64,000 nucleotides of DNA, taken from positions 13,851 through 77,850 of the forward strand of contig NZ_KI519484.1 in the NCBI RefSeq assembly GCF_000482725.1. Reading direction: 5' to 3'. Position numbers and translations under genes: made by a program. Numbering within the stretch: the stretch's first letter is position 1; each line of letters starts with the position of its first letter. Origin of the DNA: Psychromonas arctica DSM 14288. GTDB lineage: Bacteria > Pseudomonadota > Gammaproteobacteria > Enterobacterales > Psychromonadaceae. The notes under the pieces were generated by a model, which had not been told where the DNA came from, ran no database searches, and was given only the letters and a program-made list of their open reading frames with translations. Below are positions 29,571 to 39,731 of the stretch, piece after piece.

Positions 29571-30212
29571 GTGGCAACTCAGTTTAAAAACCGTTTAGTA
29601 GGCGTCACCATCTTAGTTGCCCTTGTGGTTATTTTTTTACCTTCATTGATAGACGGTAAAAAAACATCATACCAACAAGAGTTTGTTGCAACGCCGATTA
29701 AGCCTGAATTAAAACCTCATACTAAAACTTTCGCTGATCCTGCGAGTATTAATGATCCTAAACTGGTTGTTGACCCCATCAAAGTGTCTCAATCTATTAA
29801 AACTGTTGATCAAAAAATATCACAGCCAGTTAAAGAAAATACCAAAAATGCTGAATGGAAAGTAGAAGAAATTGCTGCAGTCGAAGAAACAAAAGCTAAA
29901 CAGACTGCGGCACCTACTCAACACAGTAATGCTGTTTCAAGTTATGAAAAAGTGAACTTTACTGATCCTGCATGGACTATTCAACTCGGTGCATTTGAAA
30001 ATAAAGCCAACATTAATGCCTTATTAAAAAAGCTTAATAAAGCTGGATTTAGAGCACATACCATTCCAAAAGTTGTAATGGATGGGCAATTAACACGTGT
30101 ATTTGTTGGTCCAGACGTTTCTAAAGAAAAACTTGAAGGACAATTACCTAGGTTAAAAAACTTGACTAGTTTAAACGGAAAATTAGTACCGTTTACACCG
30201 ATTGAGCCTTAG
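29571..30212 (+). CDS. dedD: Septal SPOR-domain protein DedD
   Basis: DedD is a bitopic inner-membrane protein that binds denuded peptidoglycan at the septum through its SPOR domain and helps cell constriction. The 213-residue product has an N-terminal basic stretch and membrane segment (about residues 8-24, LVGVTILVALVVIFLPSL), a Pro/Lys-rich periplasmic linker, and a C-terminal SPOR domain from about residue 135 (WTIQLGAFENKANINALL to VGPDVSKEKLEGQL). The start is GTG, three bases after the folC stop, and the product then begins MATQFKNRLVG as in relatives. Confidence 0.9.
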   Translation: MATQFKNRLVGVTILVALVVIFLPSLIDGKKTSYQQEFVATPIKPELKPHTKTFADPASINDPKLVVDPIKVSQSIKTVDQKISQPVKENTKNAEWKVEEIAAVEETKAKQTAAPTQHSNAVSSYEKVNFTDPAWTIQLGAFENKANINALLKKLNKAGFRAHTIPKVVMDGQLTRVFVGPDVSKEKLEGQLPRLKNLTSLNGKLVPFTPIEP

Positions 30213-30283
30213 TTTTTGAAGCCTTTCTAAAAAATCTCTGTTAGAATGCGCGCGTTTAATACTTACTACAAATTAGGGATCTT

Positions 30284-30787
30284 ATGAATTGGTTTGATAT
30301 CGCCATTCTTGGTGTAATTGGTTTTTCTTCATTAATCAGTTTAGTTCGCGGTTTCACCAAAGAGGCCATCTCACTTGTTACTTGGTTTGCTGCATTTTTT
30401 GTTGCCAGCAATTTTTATCCTGAAGTTACACAATACTTAACTCAAATCAATGACGATAAATTACGTAATATTGCTGCTATTGGCATTTTGTTCGTTGCGA
30501 TTTTATTAATTGGCGCTTTAATTAATTACATCATTAATCGACTTGTTGCTGTCACTGGGTTATCAGGTACAGACCGTTTGTTAGGTGTGATTTTCGGTGC
30601 AATACGTGGCATTTTAATTGTCAGCGCGGTACTCTTTTTTATTGATTCCTTTACTTCATTCCATGACAGTGCGTGGTGGAAAGAATCTACATTGATCCCT
30701 GAGTTTGGGATTGTAATCGAATGGTTTTTTGAACATTTGGAAGGATCGTCAAGTTTTCTAAAAAATATTAAATCGACCACTATTTAA
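30284..30787 (+). CDS. cvpA: CvpA family membrane protein
   Basis: This 167-residue inner-membrane protein has four predicted hydrophobic segments (about residues 5-20, 28-42, 62-84 and 100-122), a GFTKEAI motif after the first, and [15 protein letters not shown] before the last. E. coli CvpA is needed for colicin V production; its basic function is not settled, with links to envelope homeostasis. As in many Proteobacteria it lies directly upstream of purF, with an 88-base gap here. No convincing PurR operator was found upstream. Confidence 0.92.
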   Translation: MNWFDIAILGVIGFSSLISLVRGFTKEAISLVTWFAAFFVASNFYPEVTQYLTQINDDKLRNIAAIGILFVAILLIGALINYIINRLVAVTGLSGTDRLLGVIFGAIRGILIVSAVLFFIDSFTSFHDSAWWKESTLIPEFGIVIEWFFEHLEGSSSFLKNIKSTTI

Positions 30788-30875
30788 TGGTTGGTTTAAA
30801 TTAGTTACTCAATTTTAAGGTACATTAATTTGTACTTTTTTGTGAACACTCTCAAAAATAGAAAGGCTTTAACTT

Positions 30876-32390
30876 ATGTGTGGAATAGTGGGTATCGTTG
30901 GTTCAACTCCTGTCAATCAAAGTATTTATGATGCATTGACCGTATTGCAACACCGCGGGCAAGACGCAGCGGGAATTGTTACGACATATGGTGGTAACTT
31001 TAAACAACGTAAAGCAAACGGTTTAGTTAAAGATGTTTTTGAAACTAAACATATGCAACGTCTAAAAGGTAATAGTGGTATTGGCCACGTGCGTTACCCT
31101 ACTGCAGGTAGCTCTAGCGCTGCTGAAGCACAACCATTCTACGTTAACTCTCCTTGGGGGATTTCTCTAGCACATAACGGTAACTTAACTAATGCCAAAG
31201 AATTACGTGCTGCGTTAATTAAGTCGCGTCGTCATATTAATACTACTTCTGATTCAGAGCTGTTGTTAAATACCCTAGCTGCTGAATTAGGTAAAACTAA
31301 AACAGATCATTTATCCGCTGACGATATCTTTAATGCGATTTCAGAAGTACATAAACAAATCAGTGGTGCTTATGCAGTGACTGCTTTGATCATTGACCAT
31401 GGTTTAATTGCTTTTCGTGACCCAGACGGTATTCGTCCTTTAGTACTTGGATCTCGCCAAACAGATGAAGGCGATATTGAGTACATCGTTGCTTCTGAAA
31501 GTGTAGGACTTGATACCATTGGTTTCAGATTTTTACGTGACGTTGAACCGGGTGAAGCAGTATACATTACTGAAAATAGAAAATTATTTACCCAGCAATG
31601 TGCTGAGAAAACATCGTTAACGCCGTGTATTTTTGAATATGTCTATTTTGCACGTCCAGATTCAACATTAAATGGTATTTCTGTGTATGAAGCGCGTTTA
31701 GAAATGGGCCGTAAATTAGGTGCCAAAATTAAACGTGATTGGGCAGATGTGGATATTGATGCTGTTATTCCAATTCCAGAAACCTCTAATGATATAGCTT
31801 TAGAAATTTCTGTTGAATTAGGATTACCGTATCGCCAAGGCTTTGTAAAAAATCGCTACATTGGTCGTACCTTTATCATGCCGGGTCAAACCCAACGTCG
31901 TAAATCTGTACGTCGTAAGTTAAATCCAATTACTGCTGAATTTAAAGGTAAAAATGTTTTACTAGTTGATGACTCAATTGTACGTGGCACAACATCAGAG
32001 CAGATCATTGAAATGGTAAGAGAAGCGGGTGCTAAAAAAGTATACCTAGCTTCAGCTGCGCCAGAAGTGCGTTTTCCAAATGTGTATGGTATTGATATGC
32101 CAACACCTGAAGAATTGATTGCACATGGTCGGAATGTTGAACAAATCAGCGATTGTATTGGTACTGATAAATTAATATTCCAAGACCTACAAGATTTAAA
32201 AGATGCGGTTGGCAAGCAAAATCCATCAATTAAAGAGTTTGAGTGTTCAGTATTTGATGGTAAATACGTGACTGCTGGTATCAATAAAGAATATTTTGAT
32301 TATTTAGCAAGTTTACGTAGTGAAGATGCTAAGAAAATCCAAACTCAAAAAGAAGAAATTGCTAATTTAGAGATGTACAACGAATCGTAA
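30876..32390 (+). CDS. purF: Amidophosphoribosyltransferase PurF
   Basis: PurF commits PRPP to purine synthesis by transferring glutamine nitrogen to give 5-phosphoribosylamine. The 504-residue enzyme begins MCGIVGIVG, with Cys2 as the N-terminal nucleophile of the glutaminase domain exposed once Met is removed. HRGQDAAG and [11 protein letters not shown] follow. The C-terminal phosphoribosyltransferase domain contains the PRPP loop [15 protein letters not shown]. Length matches E. coli PurF (505). It is the last gene of the cvpA-purF unit and is followed by a strong terminator. Confidence 0.96.
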   Translation: MCGIVGIVGSTPVNQSIYDALTVLQHRGQDAAGIVTTYGGNFKQRKANGLVKDVFETKHMQRLKGNSGIGHVRYPTAGSSSAAEAQPFYVNSPWGISLAHNGNLTNAKELRAALIKSRRHINTTSDSELLLNTLAAELGKTKTDHLSADDIFNAISEVHKQISGAYAVTALIIDHGLIAFRDPDGIRPLVLGSRQTDEGDIEYIVASESVGLDTIGFRFLRDVEPGEAVYITENRKLFTQQCAEKTSLTPCIFEYVYFARPDSTLNGISVYEARLEMGRKLGAKIKRDWADVDIDAVIPIPETSNDIALEISVELGLPYRQGFVKNRYIGRTFIMPGQTQRRKSVRRKLNPITAEFKGKNVLLVDDSIVRGTTSEQIIEMVREAGAKKVYLASAAPEVRFPNVYGIDMPTPEELIAHGRNVEQISDCIGTDKLIFQDLQDLKDAVGKQNPSIKEFECSVFDGKYVTAGINKEYFDYLASLRSEDAKKIQTQKEEIANLEMYNES

Positions 32391-32421
32391 TCCCATTGAT
32401 TAGTTTTTCTTAGAATGATCT

Positions 32422-32448
32422 AAAAGCACAGCTTCGGCTGTGCTTTTT
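32422..32448 (+). terminator. Rho-independent terminator after purF
   Basis: AAAAGCACAGC and GCTGTGCTTTT form a perfect stem capped by a TTCG (UUCG) tetraloop and followed by T residues, 31 bases past the stop. Confidence 0.93.
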
Positions 32449-32612
32449 AGTGTTAGCCTTAATGAGAAATCTATCTGACAAATTAAGTGATTTATTTCCC
32501 TACGTAACAATTGATCACATATTTGTTGGTAATAATAACTTTATTTGTAGCTGAGAGTTTGTAGGTAAAGTTTACTGGCTTACTATATTACTAATAGATT
32601 TATTTTAGCTGT

Positions 32613-32646
32613 AAAAAAACCAGCCGTTAAGCTGGTTTGATTTTTT
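32613..32646 (-). terminator. Rho-independent terminator after asnS
   Basis: On the minus strand AAACCAGC and GCTGGTTT pair around TTAACG and run into seven T, 24 bases beyond the asnS stop. Confidence 0.9.
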
Positions 32647-32670
32647 ACTAGAACAAATTACTGACGTAAT

Positions 32671-34071
32671 TTAGAATTCAGCGCTGCCTGGAGCACGTGG
32701 GAATGCAATAACGTCACGGATATTTTGAACACCCGTTACGTACGACACTAAACGCTCAAAACCAAGTCCGAATCCAGCATGAGGAACCGTGCCGTATTTA
32801 CGTAAATCACGGTACCAGCTGTAATCTTCTTTATCTAATCCCATCTCTTCAAGACGTTTATCTAAAGCTACTAGGTCTTCTTCACGTTGACTACCACCAA
32901 TGATTTCACCAATCCCCGGTGCTAATACATCCATCGCTGCTACCGTTTTACCATCAGCGTTTAATTTCATGTAGAAAGCTTTAATATCTTTCGGGTAATT
33001 TTGTAGAATAATTGGCGCACCAACATGTTCTTCAGCAAGGTAACGTTCATGTTCAGATTGTAAATCTACGCCCCATTCAACAGGATATTCAAAGGTTTTA
33101 TCGCATTTTTGTAGAATATCAATCGCGTCTGTGTAATCCATACGTACAAATTCAGAGTTAACCATATTTTGTAAACGTGTGATTGCTTCTTTATCTACAC
33201 GCTCAGCAAAAAAGGCCATGTCATCGGCACGCTCTGTTAACACTGCATTGAATACATATTTCAACATATCTTCAGCTAATTGCGCTGCATCAGATAAGTC
33301 AGCAAAAGCAATTTCAGGTTCTACCATCCAGAATTCAGCCAAGTGACGAGTAGTGTTTGAGTTTTCGGCACGGAAAGTTGGACCAAAAGTGTAGACATTA
33401 CTTAACGCACAAGCATAAGTTTCTGCGTTTAATTGTCCAGAAACGGTTAGAAACGTTTCTTTACCGAAGAAATCTTTTTTGTAATCAATCTTACCTTCAG
33501 CATCACGTGGTAAATTTTCTAGATCTAAAGTACTTACTTGGAACATTTCACCAGCACCTTCACAGTCACTACCTGTGATGATTGGCGTACTGATCCAATT
33601 AAATCCTCGCTCATAAAAGAAATTATGAATTGCATGAGATAAACAGTTACGTACACGCGTAACTGCACCAAACATATTAGTACGAGGGCGAAGGTGTGCA
33701 TGCTCACGCATATATTCAATACTATGGCGTTTAGCTGACATCGGGTAAGTATCTGGGTCTTGTACAAAACCATGAACAACCACTGATGTTGCTTGTAATT
33801 CAAACTGCTGGCCTTTTCCTGGGCTTTCAACTAACTCACCAGTGACCGCAACACTACAACCTGCCGATAAATTTAATACGTCGGTAGTATAATTTTCTAA
33901 TTCAGCAGGTACAACAGCTTGAATTGGATCGAAGCATGAACCGTCATAAATGTTTAGAAATGATATGCCAGCTTTTGAATCACGACGAGTTCGGATCCAA
34001 CCTTTTACTGTCACTTGGCTGCCTAATGCAAATTTGCTGTTGAAAATATCAACAATGGGTGTTTTTGACAT
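32671..34071 (-). CDS. asnS: Asparaginyl-tRNA synthetase
   Basis: AsnRS charges tRNA-Asn with asparagine, so this organism need not rely on the indirect amidation route. The 466-residue class II enzyme has an N-terminal OB-fold anticodon-binding domain ([20 protein letters not shown]). The catalytic core shows motif 2 ([20 protein letters not shown]) and the C-terminal motif 3 ([10 protein letters not shown]). Length equals E. coli AsnRS. It is convergent with purF, with a terminator for each gene between them. Confidence 0.96.
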   Translation of the reverse strand: MSKTPIVDIFNSKFALGSQVTVKGWIRTRRDSKAGISFLNIYDGSCFDPIQAVVPAELENYTTDVLNLSAGCSVAVTGELVESPGKGQQFELQATSVVVHGFVQDPDTYPMSAKRHSIEYMREHAHLRPRTNMFGAVTRVRNCLSHAIHNFFYERGFNWISTPIITGSDCEGAGEMFQVSTLDLENLPRDAEGKIDYKKDFFGKETFLTVSGQLNAETYACALSNVYTFGPTFRAENSNTTRHLAEFWMVEPEIAFADLSDAAQLAEDMLKYVFNAVLTERADDMAFFAERVDKEAITRLQNMVNSEFVRMDYTDAIDILQKCDKTFEYPVEWGVDLQSEHERYLAEEHVGAPIILQNYPKDIKAFYMKLNADGKTVAAMDVLAPGIGEIIGGSQREEDLVALDKRLEEMGLDKEDYSWYRDLRKYGTVPHAGFGLGFERLVSYVTGVQNIRDVIAFPRAPGSAEF

Positions 34072-34308
34072 CTTAAATAGTGCTCCATAATCACAGTCTT
34101 AACTGTTTTATACTAAAAATATTGATAGCTGCTTATATTACCTTGGCCAGTTTTAGATACAAGTCTCTCATTCTATATTAATGCCACTATTACCCTATAA
34201 AAGCGCATTAAATAGTCAGCTTCGATAACTACAAGCTTTTATTCTCTTAATGGTGTTTAATTATTGATAAACACAAGACGAAGAGAAAAGTTAAAGCTAA
34301 TAAAATTT

Positions 34309-35610
34309 TTACTCATCGATTTTTTTACATACTTGGTAAATAGCATCACATAGTTTATTAATTTGCTTCTTGGATGCTACGTAGGGTGGCATCACATAAA
34401 TAAGCTTACCAAAGGGGCGGATCCAAACGCCTAAGTTTACAAACTGTTTTTGAATGTTAACCATATCAACAGATCGGTGCAATTCAACCACACCAATTGC
34501 ACCTAATACGCGCACCTTATTAACACTTGGTAATTGTTCACAGCGTAAAAGCTGACTATTTAATTGTGACGAAATAGAGAAAACTAATTGTTGCCAATCT
34601 GTGCTTAAGAGTTTTTTAAGGTTGGCGTTGGCAACCGAACAAGCTAAAGCATTTCCCATGAAAGTAGGCCCGTGCATAAATACTCCGGCTTTACCTTCAC
34701 TAATCGTTGTGGCAACTTTTGTAGTAGCAAGCGTTGCAGCAAAACTCATATATCCACCAGTGATAGCCTTGCCTAGACATAGAATGTCAGGGCTGATGTC
34801 TGCGTGTTCACAAGCAAATAGTTTACCAGTTCGACCAAACCCCGTTGCAATTTCATCGGCGATCAGCAGCACCCCGTATTGATCACATAAAGATCTTGCT
34901 GCTTTGAGATAATTAGGATGGTAAAAGTGCATGCCGCCAGCACCTTGGACAATAGGCTCGAGAATTAAAGCTGCGATGTGTTGATGATTTTCTGCTAAAA
35001 GAGTAGAAAGATCGTCCATTGCACTTTGTTGCCAAGGTTGGTCAAAGTTAATACTGGGTTGCTCAGTAAAGTAGTTTTTAGCAACAAAGTCTTGATATAG
35101 TTCATGCATCGAACCTTCAGGATCAGTCACACTCATGGCAGCAAAGGTATCGCCGTGATAGCCTTTTTTAAGTGCAATAAATTTTGTTTTATTTTGTCCG
35201 AGTGATTGCCAATATTGTAGTGCCATTTTCATGGCAACTTCCACAGCAACACTACCTGAGTCGCTAAAGAATACTTTTTCTAGCCCCTTTGGAGTGATCT
35301 CTATTAATGTTTTTGCAAGGTCAACAGCAGGTTGGTGAGTTAAGCCGCCAAACATCACATGTGACATTTTTGCGAGTTGTTGTGTGGCTGCTTCGTTTAA
35401 TTCTTTAACATTATAACCAAACAAACAAGCCCACCAAGATGACATACCATCAACTAATACTTCACCAGATGTTAATGAAATAGTGCATCCATTTGCACTG
35501 TCTACGGGATAACATGGAATAGGGGTTGTCATTGAAGTATAAGGATGCCAAATATGCTGTTTATCATAAGATAAGTCGATTTCTTGCTTATTTATCTGTT
35601 TATCGTTCAT
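34309..35610 (-). CDS. bioA: Adenosylmethionine-8-amino-7-oxononanoate aminotransferase BioA
   Basis: BioA uses S-adenosylmethionine as amino donor to convert KAPA to DAPA in biotin synthesis. The 433-residue class III aminotransferase starts with HIWHPYTSMTTP, a BioA hallmark. It carries DGMSSWWACLFGY, the PLP-contact stretch IADEIATGFGRTG and the PLP Lys in LCLGKAITGGYMSFA. The gene is divergent from bioB with 97 bases between the start codons, as in the E. coli bio regulon where BirA controls both directions from one site. Confidence 0.95.
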   Translation of the reverse strand: MNDKQINKQEIDLSYDKQHIWHPYTSMTTPIPCYPVDSANGCTISLTSGEVLVDGMSSWWACLFGYNVKELNEAATQQLAKMSHVMFGGLTHQPAVDLAKTLIEITPKGLEKVFFSDSGSVAVEVAMKMALQYWQSLGQNKTKFIALKKGYHGDTFAAMSVTDPEGSMHELYQDFVAKNYFTEQPSINFDQPWQQSAMDDLSTLLAENHQHIAALILEPIVQGAGGMHFYHPNYLKAARSLCDQYGVLLIADEIATGFGRTGKLFACEHADISPDILCLGKAITGGYMSFAATLATTKVATTISEGKAGVFMHGPTFMGNALACSVANANLKKLLSTDWQQLVFSISSQLNSQLLRCEQLPSVNKVRVLGAIGVVELHRSVDMVNIQKQFVNLGVWIRPFGKLIYVMPPYVASKKQINKLCDAIYQVCKKIDE

Positions 35611-35647
35611 TTTGCGACCACATGTAAAGTAAAAGTAAGCTTTAAAG

Positions 35648-35675
35648 TTGACAGTGTAACTTTCAACATTAAACT
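35648..35675 (+). promoter_or_regulatory. Predicted bioB promoter overlapping a bioA promoter
   Basis: A perfect TTGACA (35648-35653) and TAAACT (35670-35675) are spaced by 16 bases. On the other strand TTGAAA (35667-35662) lies within the same spacer and could be a bioA -35 box. The two overlap face to face, with the short inverted pair GTTGA/TCAAC. A classical BirA operator (TTGTAAACC and GGTTTACAA halves) is not seen. Confidence 0.5.
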
Positions 35676-35707
35676 AACCAAATATTTTTCTGCACAGGGT
35701 TATAACA

Positions 35708-36787
35708 ATGAACAATGCTATTTCAAGTAACATGGTTAATAAAACACAAATTCGACACGATTGGTCTGTTGCAGAAGTGAATGCGTTATATGCATTACCT
35801 TTCATGGATTTAATGTTTCAAGCACAAACAATACATCGTGCTCACTTTCCTAATAACCAAGTTCAAGTTAGTACTTTATTGTCGATCAAAACCGGTGCTT
35901 GCCCTGAAGATTGTAAGTACTGTCCGCAAAGTGCACGTTATGATACGGGTCTTGAAAAAGAAACGTTAATGGAAGTTGAAAAAGTGATCAAGGCTGCTAA
36001 AGATGCAAAAGCGACGGGGTCTACTCGCTTTTGTATGGGCGCTGCATGGAAAAACCCAAAACAACGCGATATGCCTTATTTAGTAGAAATGATTAAAGAG
36101 GTTAAATCGTTAGGCTTAGAGTCTTGCATGACCTTAGGTATGTTAGATGATAATCAAGCACAACAACTCTCCAACGCCGGTTTAGATTATTACAATCATA
36201 ACTTAGATACTTCACCTGAATATTACGGTGAAATTATTACGACACGTAGCTACCAAGAAAGGTTAGATACTTTGGACAACGTTCGTAGTGCCGGTATGAA
36301 AGTATGTAGCGGCGGTATTGTTGGTTTAGGTGAAGAAGGCAAAGATCGTTCAGGCTTATTAGTACAATTAGCTAATTTACCCGTACAACCTGAAAGTGTA
36401 CCGATTAATAAGCTAGTGAAAGTGAAAGGCACACCATTGGATAGTGTAGAAGATCTTGATGATTTTGAGTTTATTAAAACCATTGCTATCGCGCGTATTT
36501 TGATGCCTAAATCGCATGTTCGTTTATCAGCGGGTCGGGAAGATATGTCTGAACAAACACAGGCATTATGTTTTATGGCCGGTGCTAACTCTATTTTCTA
36601 TGGTTGCAAGTTACTAACCACAGCAAATCCTGATGAAAACTCTGATATGCGTTTGTTTAATAAGTTAGGTATCAATAAAGAAGAGATAAATCTATCGCCT
36701 TACGAAGCTGAAAAAACAGTGGATGCCGCTATTATTCGACATAGCGAGAAAGATGAATTGTTTTACGATGCAACCAGTAAAGTATAA
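35708..36787 (+). CDS. bioB: Biotin synthase BioB
   Basis: BioB is a radical SAM enzyme that inserts sulfur into dethiobiotin to form biotin. The 359-residue product has the radical-SAM cysteine motif in [14 protein letters not shown] (CX3CX2C), the [12 protein letters not shown] segment and GGIVGLGE. Further Cys in FCMGAAW and ESCMTLG are consistent with ligands of the second, auxiliary cluster. It is the first gene of bioBFCD; bioF starts 3 bases after its stop. Confidence 0.96.
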   Translation: MNNAISSNMVNKTQIRHDWSVAEVNALYALPFMDLMFQAQTIHRAHFPNNQVQVSTLLSIKTGACPEDCKYCPQSARYDTGLEKETLMEVEKVIKAAKDAKATGSTRFCMGAAWKNPKQRDMPYLVEMIKEVKSLGLESCMTLGMLDDNQAQQLSNAGLDYYNHNLDTSPEYYGEIITTRSYQERLDTLDNVRSAGMKVCSGGIVGLGEEGKDRSGLLVQLANLPVQPESVPINKLVKVKGTPLDSVEDLDDFEFIKTIAIARILMPKSHVRLSAGREDMSEQTQALCFMAGANSIFYGCKLLTTANPDENSDMRLFNKLGINKEEINLSPYEAEKTVDAAIIRHSEKDELFYDATSKV

Positions 36788-36789
36788 AC

Positions 36790-37962
36790 ATGGCTTTTTC
36801 TTTTATTGCTGAGCAACTTGCTCAGCGTAAACAGCAACACTTACACCGCGCTTCTGTTCCAGTCACGGGTAAACAAGCACGTTATATTGAAGTTAACGGA
36901 AAACAGTACCTTAACTTTTCTAGCAACGACTATTTGGGCTTAGCTTCAGATCCGTTATTGATTAATGCTTGGAAGAAAGGTGCTGATTTATTTGGTATTG
37001 GCAGCGGTGGCTCCTATTTGGTGACCGGGTATAATAAAGTGCATCACGATGTGACGCAGCAACTGCAAGAGTGGTTAGGGTTAGAAGCCGTTGCACTTTT
37101 TAGCTCTGGGTACTCGGCGAATCAAGCTTTAATAAAATTACTACTCTCAAAAAATGATTTATTAGTTCAAGACAAAATAAATCATGCTTCTTTGATGGAA
37201 GCCGGCTCTATCAGTGCTGCTAAAATGCAACGTTTTAAGCATAATGATATGCAACACCTTGCCAGCATTTTAAATACCCACCAACAAACCGAAAACAAGC
37301 TCGTTATTTCAGAAGGGGTATTTAGTATGGATGGCGATAGTGCCCCTATCAACGCACTTAAACAACAATGCAGCGCGCATAAAGCTTGGTTAATGATTGA
37401 TGATGCACACGGTTTAGGCGTATTAGGTAAAGAGGGTAAAGGTACGGTTGTTGATCAGCAGCTTGATAACAGCGATGTAAATATTTATATGGCCACTTTC
37501 GGTAAAGCCTTAGGTGTGGGTGGCGCTTTTGTCTCTGGTTCATCGCAACTTATCGATTATATTAATAACTTTTCAAAACCTTATATTTACACCACAGGTT
37601 TACCGCCGGCAATGGTGTATTGCATTGGCCAGGCTGCTCATTTAGCACAAACACAGCAGTGGCGTCGTGACCAGTTATGCGAATTAATTCGTTACTTTAA
37701 GCACTTATCTGCACACTACGAAATTCCTTTAATGCCTTCAAATACTGCTATTCAACCGGTATTAATTGGATCGAGTAATACTGCCTTAGCGGTTAGTCAA
37801 TACTTAAAAGATAAAGGCTTTTGGACAACGGCGATACGTCCGCCAACAGTCGCTAAGGGCAGTGCTAGATTAAGAATAACGCTTACCAGTCAGCATCTAA
37901 AACAAGATATTGAAATACTTGTCAAACAGATTAAACAGGCTATTGATGCAAATAACTTCTAA
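36790..37962 (+). CDS. bioF: 8-amino-7-oxononanoate synthase BioF
   Basis: BioF condenses pimeloyl-ACP (or -CoA) with alanine to give KAPA, using PLP. The 390-residue product shows NFSSNDYLGLASDP near the N-terminus, GSGGSYLVTGYN, the DDAHGLGVLG motif and the PLP Lys in MATFGKALGVGGAF. It directly follows bioB, and its end overlaps the chosen bioC start by 17 bases, indicating translational coupling. Confidence 0.95.
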   Translation: MAFSFIAEQLAQRKQQHLHRASVPVTGKQARYIEVNGKQYLNFSSNDYLGLASDPLLINAWKKGADLFGIGSGGSYLVTGYNKVHHDVTQQLQEWLGLEAVALFSSGYSANQALIKLLLSKNDLLVQDKINHASLMEAGSISAAKMQRFKHNDMQHLASILNTHQQTENKLVISEGVFSMDGDSAPINALKQQCSAHKAWLMIDDAHGLGVLGKEGKGTVVDQQLDNSDVNIYMATFGKALGVGGAFVSGSSQLIDYINNFSKPYIYTTGLPPAMVYCIGQAAHLAQTQQWRRDQLCELIRYFKHLSAHYEIPLMPSNTAIQPVLIGSSNTALAVSQYLKDKGFWTTAIRPPTVAKGSARLRITLTSQHLKQDIEILVKQIKQAIDANNF

Positions 37963-38821
37963 TAAAAAACTCGTAAAACGACAGTTTGTAATAGATTCTA
38001 TTAATCAAGCAAACATGGCTTTAGCTAATACAAGTAAAAAGGCGATAAACAAAGAAGCAGTCAAAGCCTCTTTTTCAAAAGCGGCCGATCATTACGATCA
38101 TTTTGCAGAGTTACAAAGAGAGATAGGGCACCATCTATTTGGCCTGATGCCTGTTACGGCCAAGCAATCTACTTCGATACTCGATTTAGGTTGTGGTACG
38201 GGTTATTTTTCTGCTTTATTACGTGATATGAGCATTAAAGCATCACTTACCTGTTTTGATTTATCTCCACAGATGTTGCAACAAACTGCGCAAAGAAAAC
38301 TATCTCAATGTTGTTATATAGAAGGGGATATTGATGCTCAGCCATTTATCGCAGGGCAATTTGATCTCATTTTTTCAAACTTAGTATTACAGTGGAGTGA
38401 GCAACTAAGTTTATCATTACAACAAACTAATCAAGCCCTTAACAACGGTGGCAACTTGTGTTTTTCTACCTTACTTGATGGATCACTCTTTGAGCTTCAA
38501 CAAGCTTGGAAAAGTGTTGATAGCGCGGTACACGTTAATCACTTTTTAACTAAAGAACAGGTTTTGATTGCTGTAAAACTAGCCGGTTATCAGCGAGTTA
38601 ATATCTTCACAGAAACACGTATTAAAAAATACACAGATGTTATTAGTGTGCTCAAGGCGCTAAAAGGGATTGGGGCTAATCATGTACATGATAGAGACAC
38701 CAAGCAAACATCAAATAGGCAATTATTAAAGCAATTAGAGCTTGGTTATCAACCATTTAAAGACCAAGACGGTTATTATAATTTGAGTTATCAAGTTTGT
38801 TATATTATTGCACAAAAATAA
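37946..38821 (+). CDS. bioC: Malonyl-ACP O-methyltransferase BioC
   Basis: BioC methylates malonyl-ACP to disguise it as a fatty acid primer, starting pimelate assembly. The 291-residue product is a class I SAM methyltransferase with motif I ILDLGCGTGYFSALL, the YDHFAELQREIG region typical of BioC, and FSNLVLQWS. The start is uncertain. The ATG at 37946 has AGG six bases upstream and overlaps bioF; an ATG at 38015 gives an N-terminus more like E. coli but lacks a ribosome binding site. A late segment (about residues 245-265) is slightly longer than in E. coli. Confidence 0.9.
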   Translation: MQITSNKKLVKRQFVIDSINQANMALANTSKKAINKEAVKASFSKAADHYDHFAELQREIGHHLFGLMPVTAKQSTSILDLGCGTGYFSALLRDMSIKASLTCFDLSPQMLQQTAQRKLSQCCYIEGDIDAQPFIAGQFDLIFSNLVLQWSEQLSLSLQQTNQALNNGGNLCFSTLLDGSLFELQQAWKSVDSAVHVNHFLTKEQVLIAVKLAGYQRVNIFTETRIKKYTDVISVLKALKGIGANHVHDRDTKQTSNRQLLKQLELGYQPFKDQDGYYNLSYQVCYIIAQK

Positions 38822-38879
38822 GCTAATGCCGGTATTGCTAGCATCGCTTCTTAACAACCTTTTAAAAAATGAGTAAACA

Positions 38880-39632
38880 ATGCCACAATTTACTTTAGAC
38901 GCAACACGATCAAAAACTGACCTCAGTACGCTTGCTAGGATCAACACAAAACTTGCTTCTACTACGTATTTTATCACCGGAACAGATACAGACGTGGGTA
39001 AAACTATTTGTACCAAAGCATTATTGCAAGCGGCTAATGAACAAGGTAAAAGCACCTTGGCCTATAAACCTATATCGGCAGGTTGTAGTCAAACTGAACA
39101 AGGGTTACGTAATGACGACGCGTTAATTTTACAGCAAAATAGTAGCTTACAAGTAGACTATACCGCGGTTAATCCGATTGCTTACCAGCAACCTATCGCC
39201 CCACATATTGCCGCCAGTGAAACTAATCAGCCTATTAATCTCACTACGGTAGATCAAGGTTTAACATTCTTACAACAGCAGTTGCCTCAATGCTTATTTG
39301 TAGAAGGTGCGGGTGGGTGGCACTTGCCAATTAATAAGCATCAGTTATTTTCAGAATGGGTCGTTGCAAATGAAATGCCGGTTATTTTAGTGGTGGGTTT
39401 AAAACTAGGATGTTTAAACCATGCGTTATTAACTGCTCAGAGCATTCAACAAAGTGGGCTAAATATAGCTGGTTGGATTGCCAATTATCTACAAGCGGAA
39501 ATGCCCTATGTGCAGCAAAATATTGGCACTTTAACAGATTTCATTAATGCGCCATTACTTGCTGAAATACCCTATTTAGAGGATATTGAACAACAGAATT
39601 TGGCGCAATATATCAATGTAACCTTTATTTAA
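38880..39632 (+). CDS. bioD: Dethiobiotin synthetase BioD
   Basis: BioD closes the ureido ring of dethiobiotin using CO2 and ATP. The 250-residue product has the P-loop GTDTDVGKT at residues 34-42, YKPISAGC, PIAPHIAA and the VEGAGGWHLPI motif. In relatives the P-loop lies within about 20 residues of the N-terminus; here an extra stretch of about 27 residues precedes YFITGTD, and no alternative start codon is visible closer to it. It ends the bioBFCD unit, and the stop codon overlaps a 9-bp tandem repeat. Confidence 0.93.
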   Translation: MPQFTLDATRSKTDLSTLARINTKLASTTYFITGTDTDVGKTICTKALLQAANEQGKSTLAYKPISAGCSQTEQGLRNDDALILQQNSSLQVDYTAVNPIAYQQPIAPHIAASETNQPINLTTVDQGLTFLQQQLPQCLFVEGAGGWHLPINKHQLFSEWVVANEMPVILVVGLKLGCLNHALLTAQSIQQSGLNIAGWIANYLQAEMPYVQQNIGTLTDFINAPLLAEIPYLEDIEQQNLAQYINVTFI

Positions 39633-39690
39633 TTTAGTTAATTTAGTTAATTTAGTTAATTTAGTTAATTTAGTTAATTTAGTTAATTTA
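39631..39690. repeat. Perfect 9-bp tandem repeat (AATTTAGTT), 6.7 copies
   Basis: Sixty bases made of six complete identical units plus six bases of a seventh, with no mismatch. The first unit shares its AA with the bioD stop codon, so changes in copy number would not alter the protein. A perfect array of this kind is prone to slippage. Confidence 0.97.
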
Positions 39691-39705
39691 CCTGTCACTT
39701 TACAT

Positions 39706-39731
39706 AATGTTAACTATAAACAGTTAACATT
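39706..39731. terminator. Perfect 10-bp inverted repeat between convergent genes
   Basis: AATGTTAACT and AGTTAACATT flank ATAAAC. It touches the stop codon of the minus-strand gene. There is no T run, so it may act as a terminator only weakly or may protect transcript ends. Confidence 0.5.

Noticed and set aside
30244-30259. Possible PurR operator upstream of cvpA-purF
   Set aside because: AATGCGCGCGTTTAAT keeps only the central CGTTT and a few outer bases of the consensus; about half the positions differ.
39631-39690. CRISPR-like array
   Set aside because: The units are 9 bp, directly adjacent and have no spacers; it is a simple tandem repeat.
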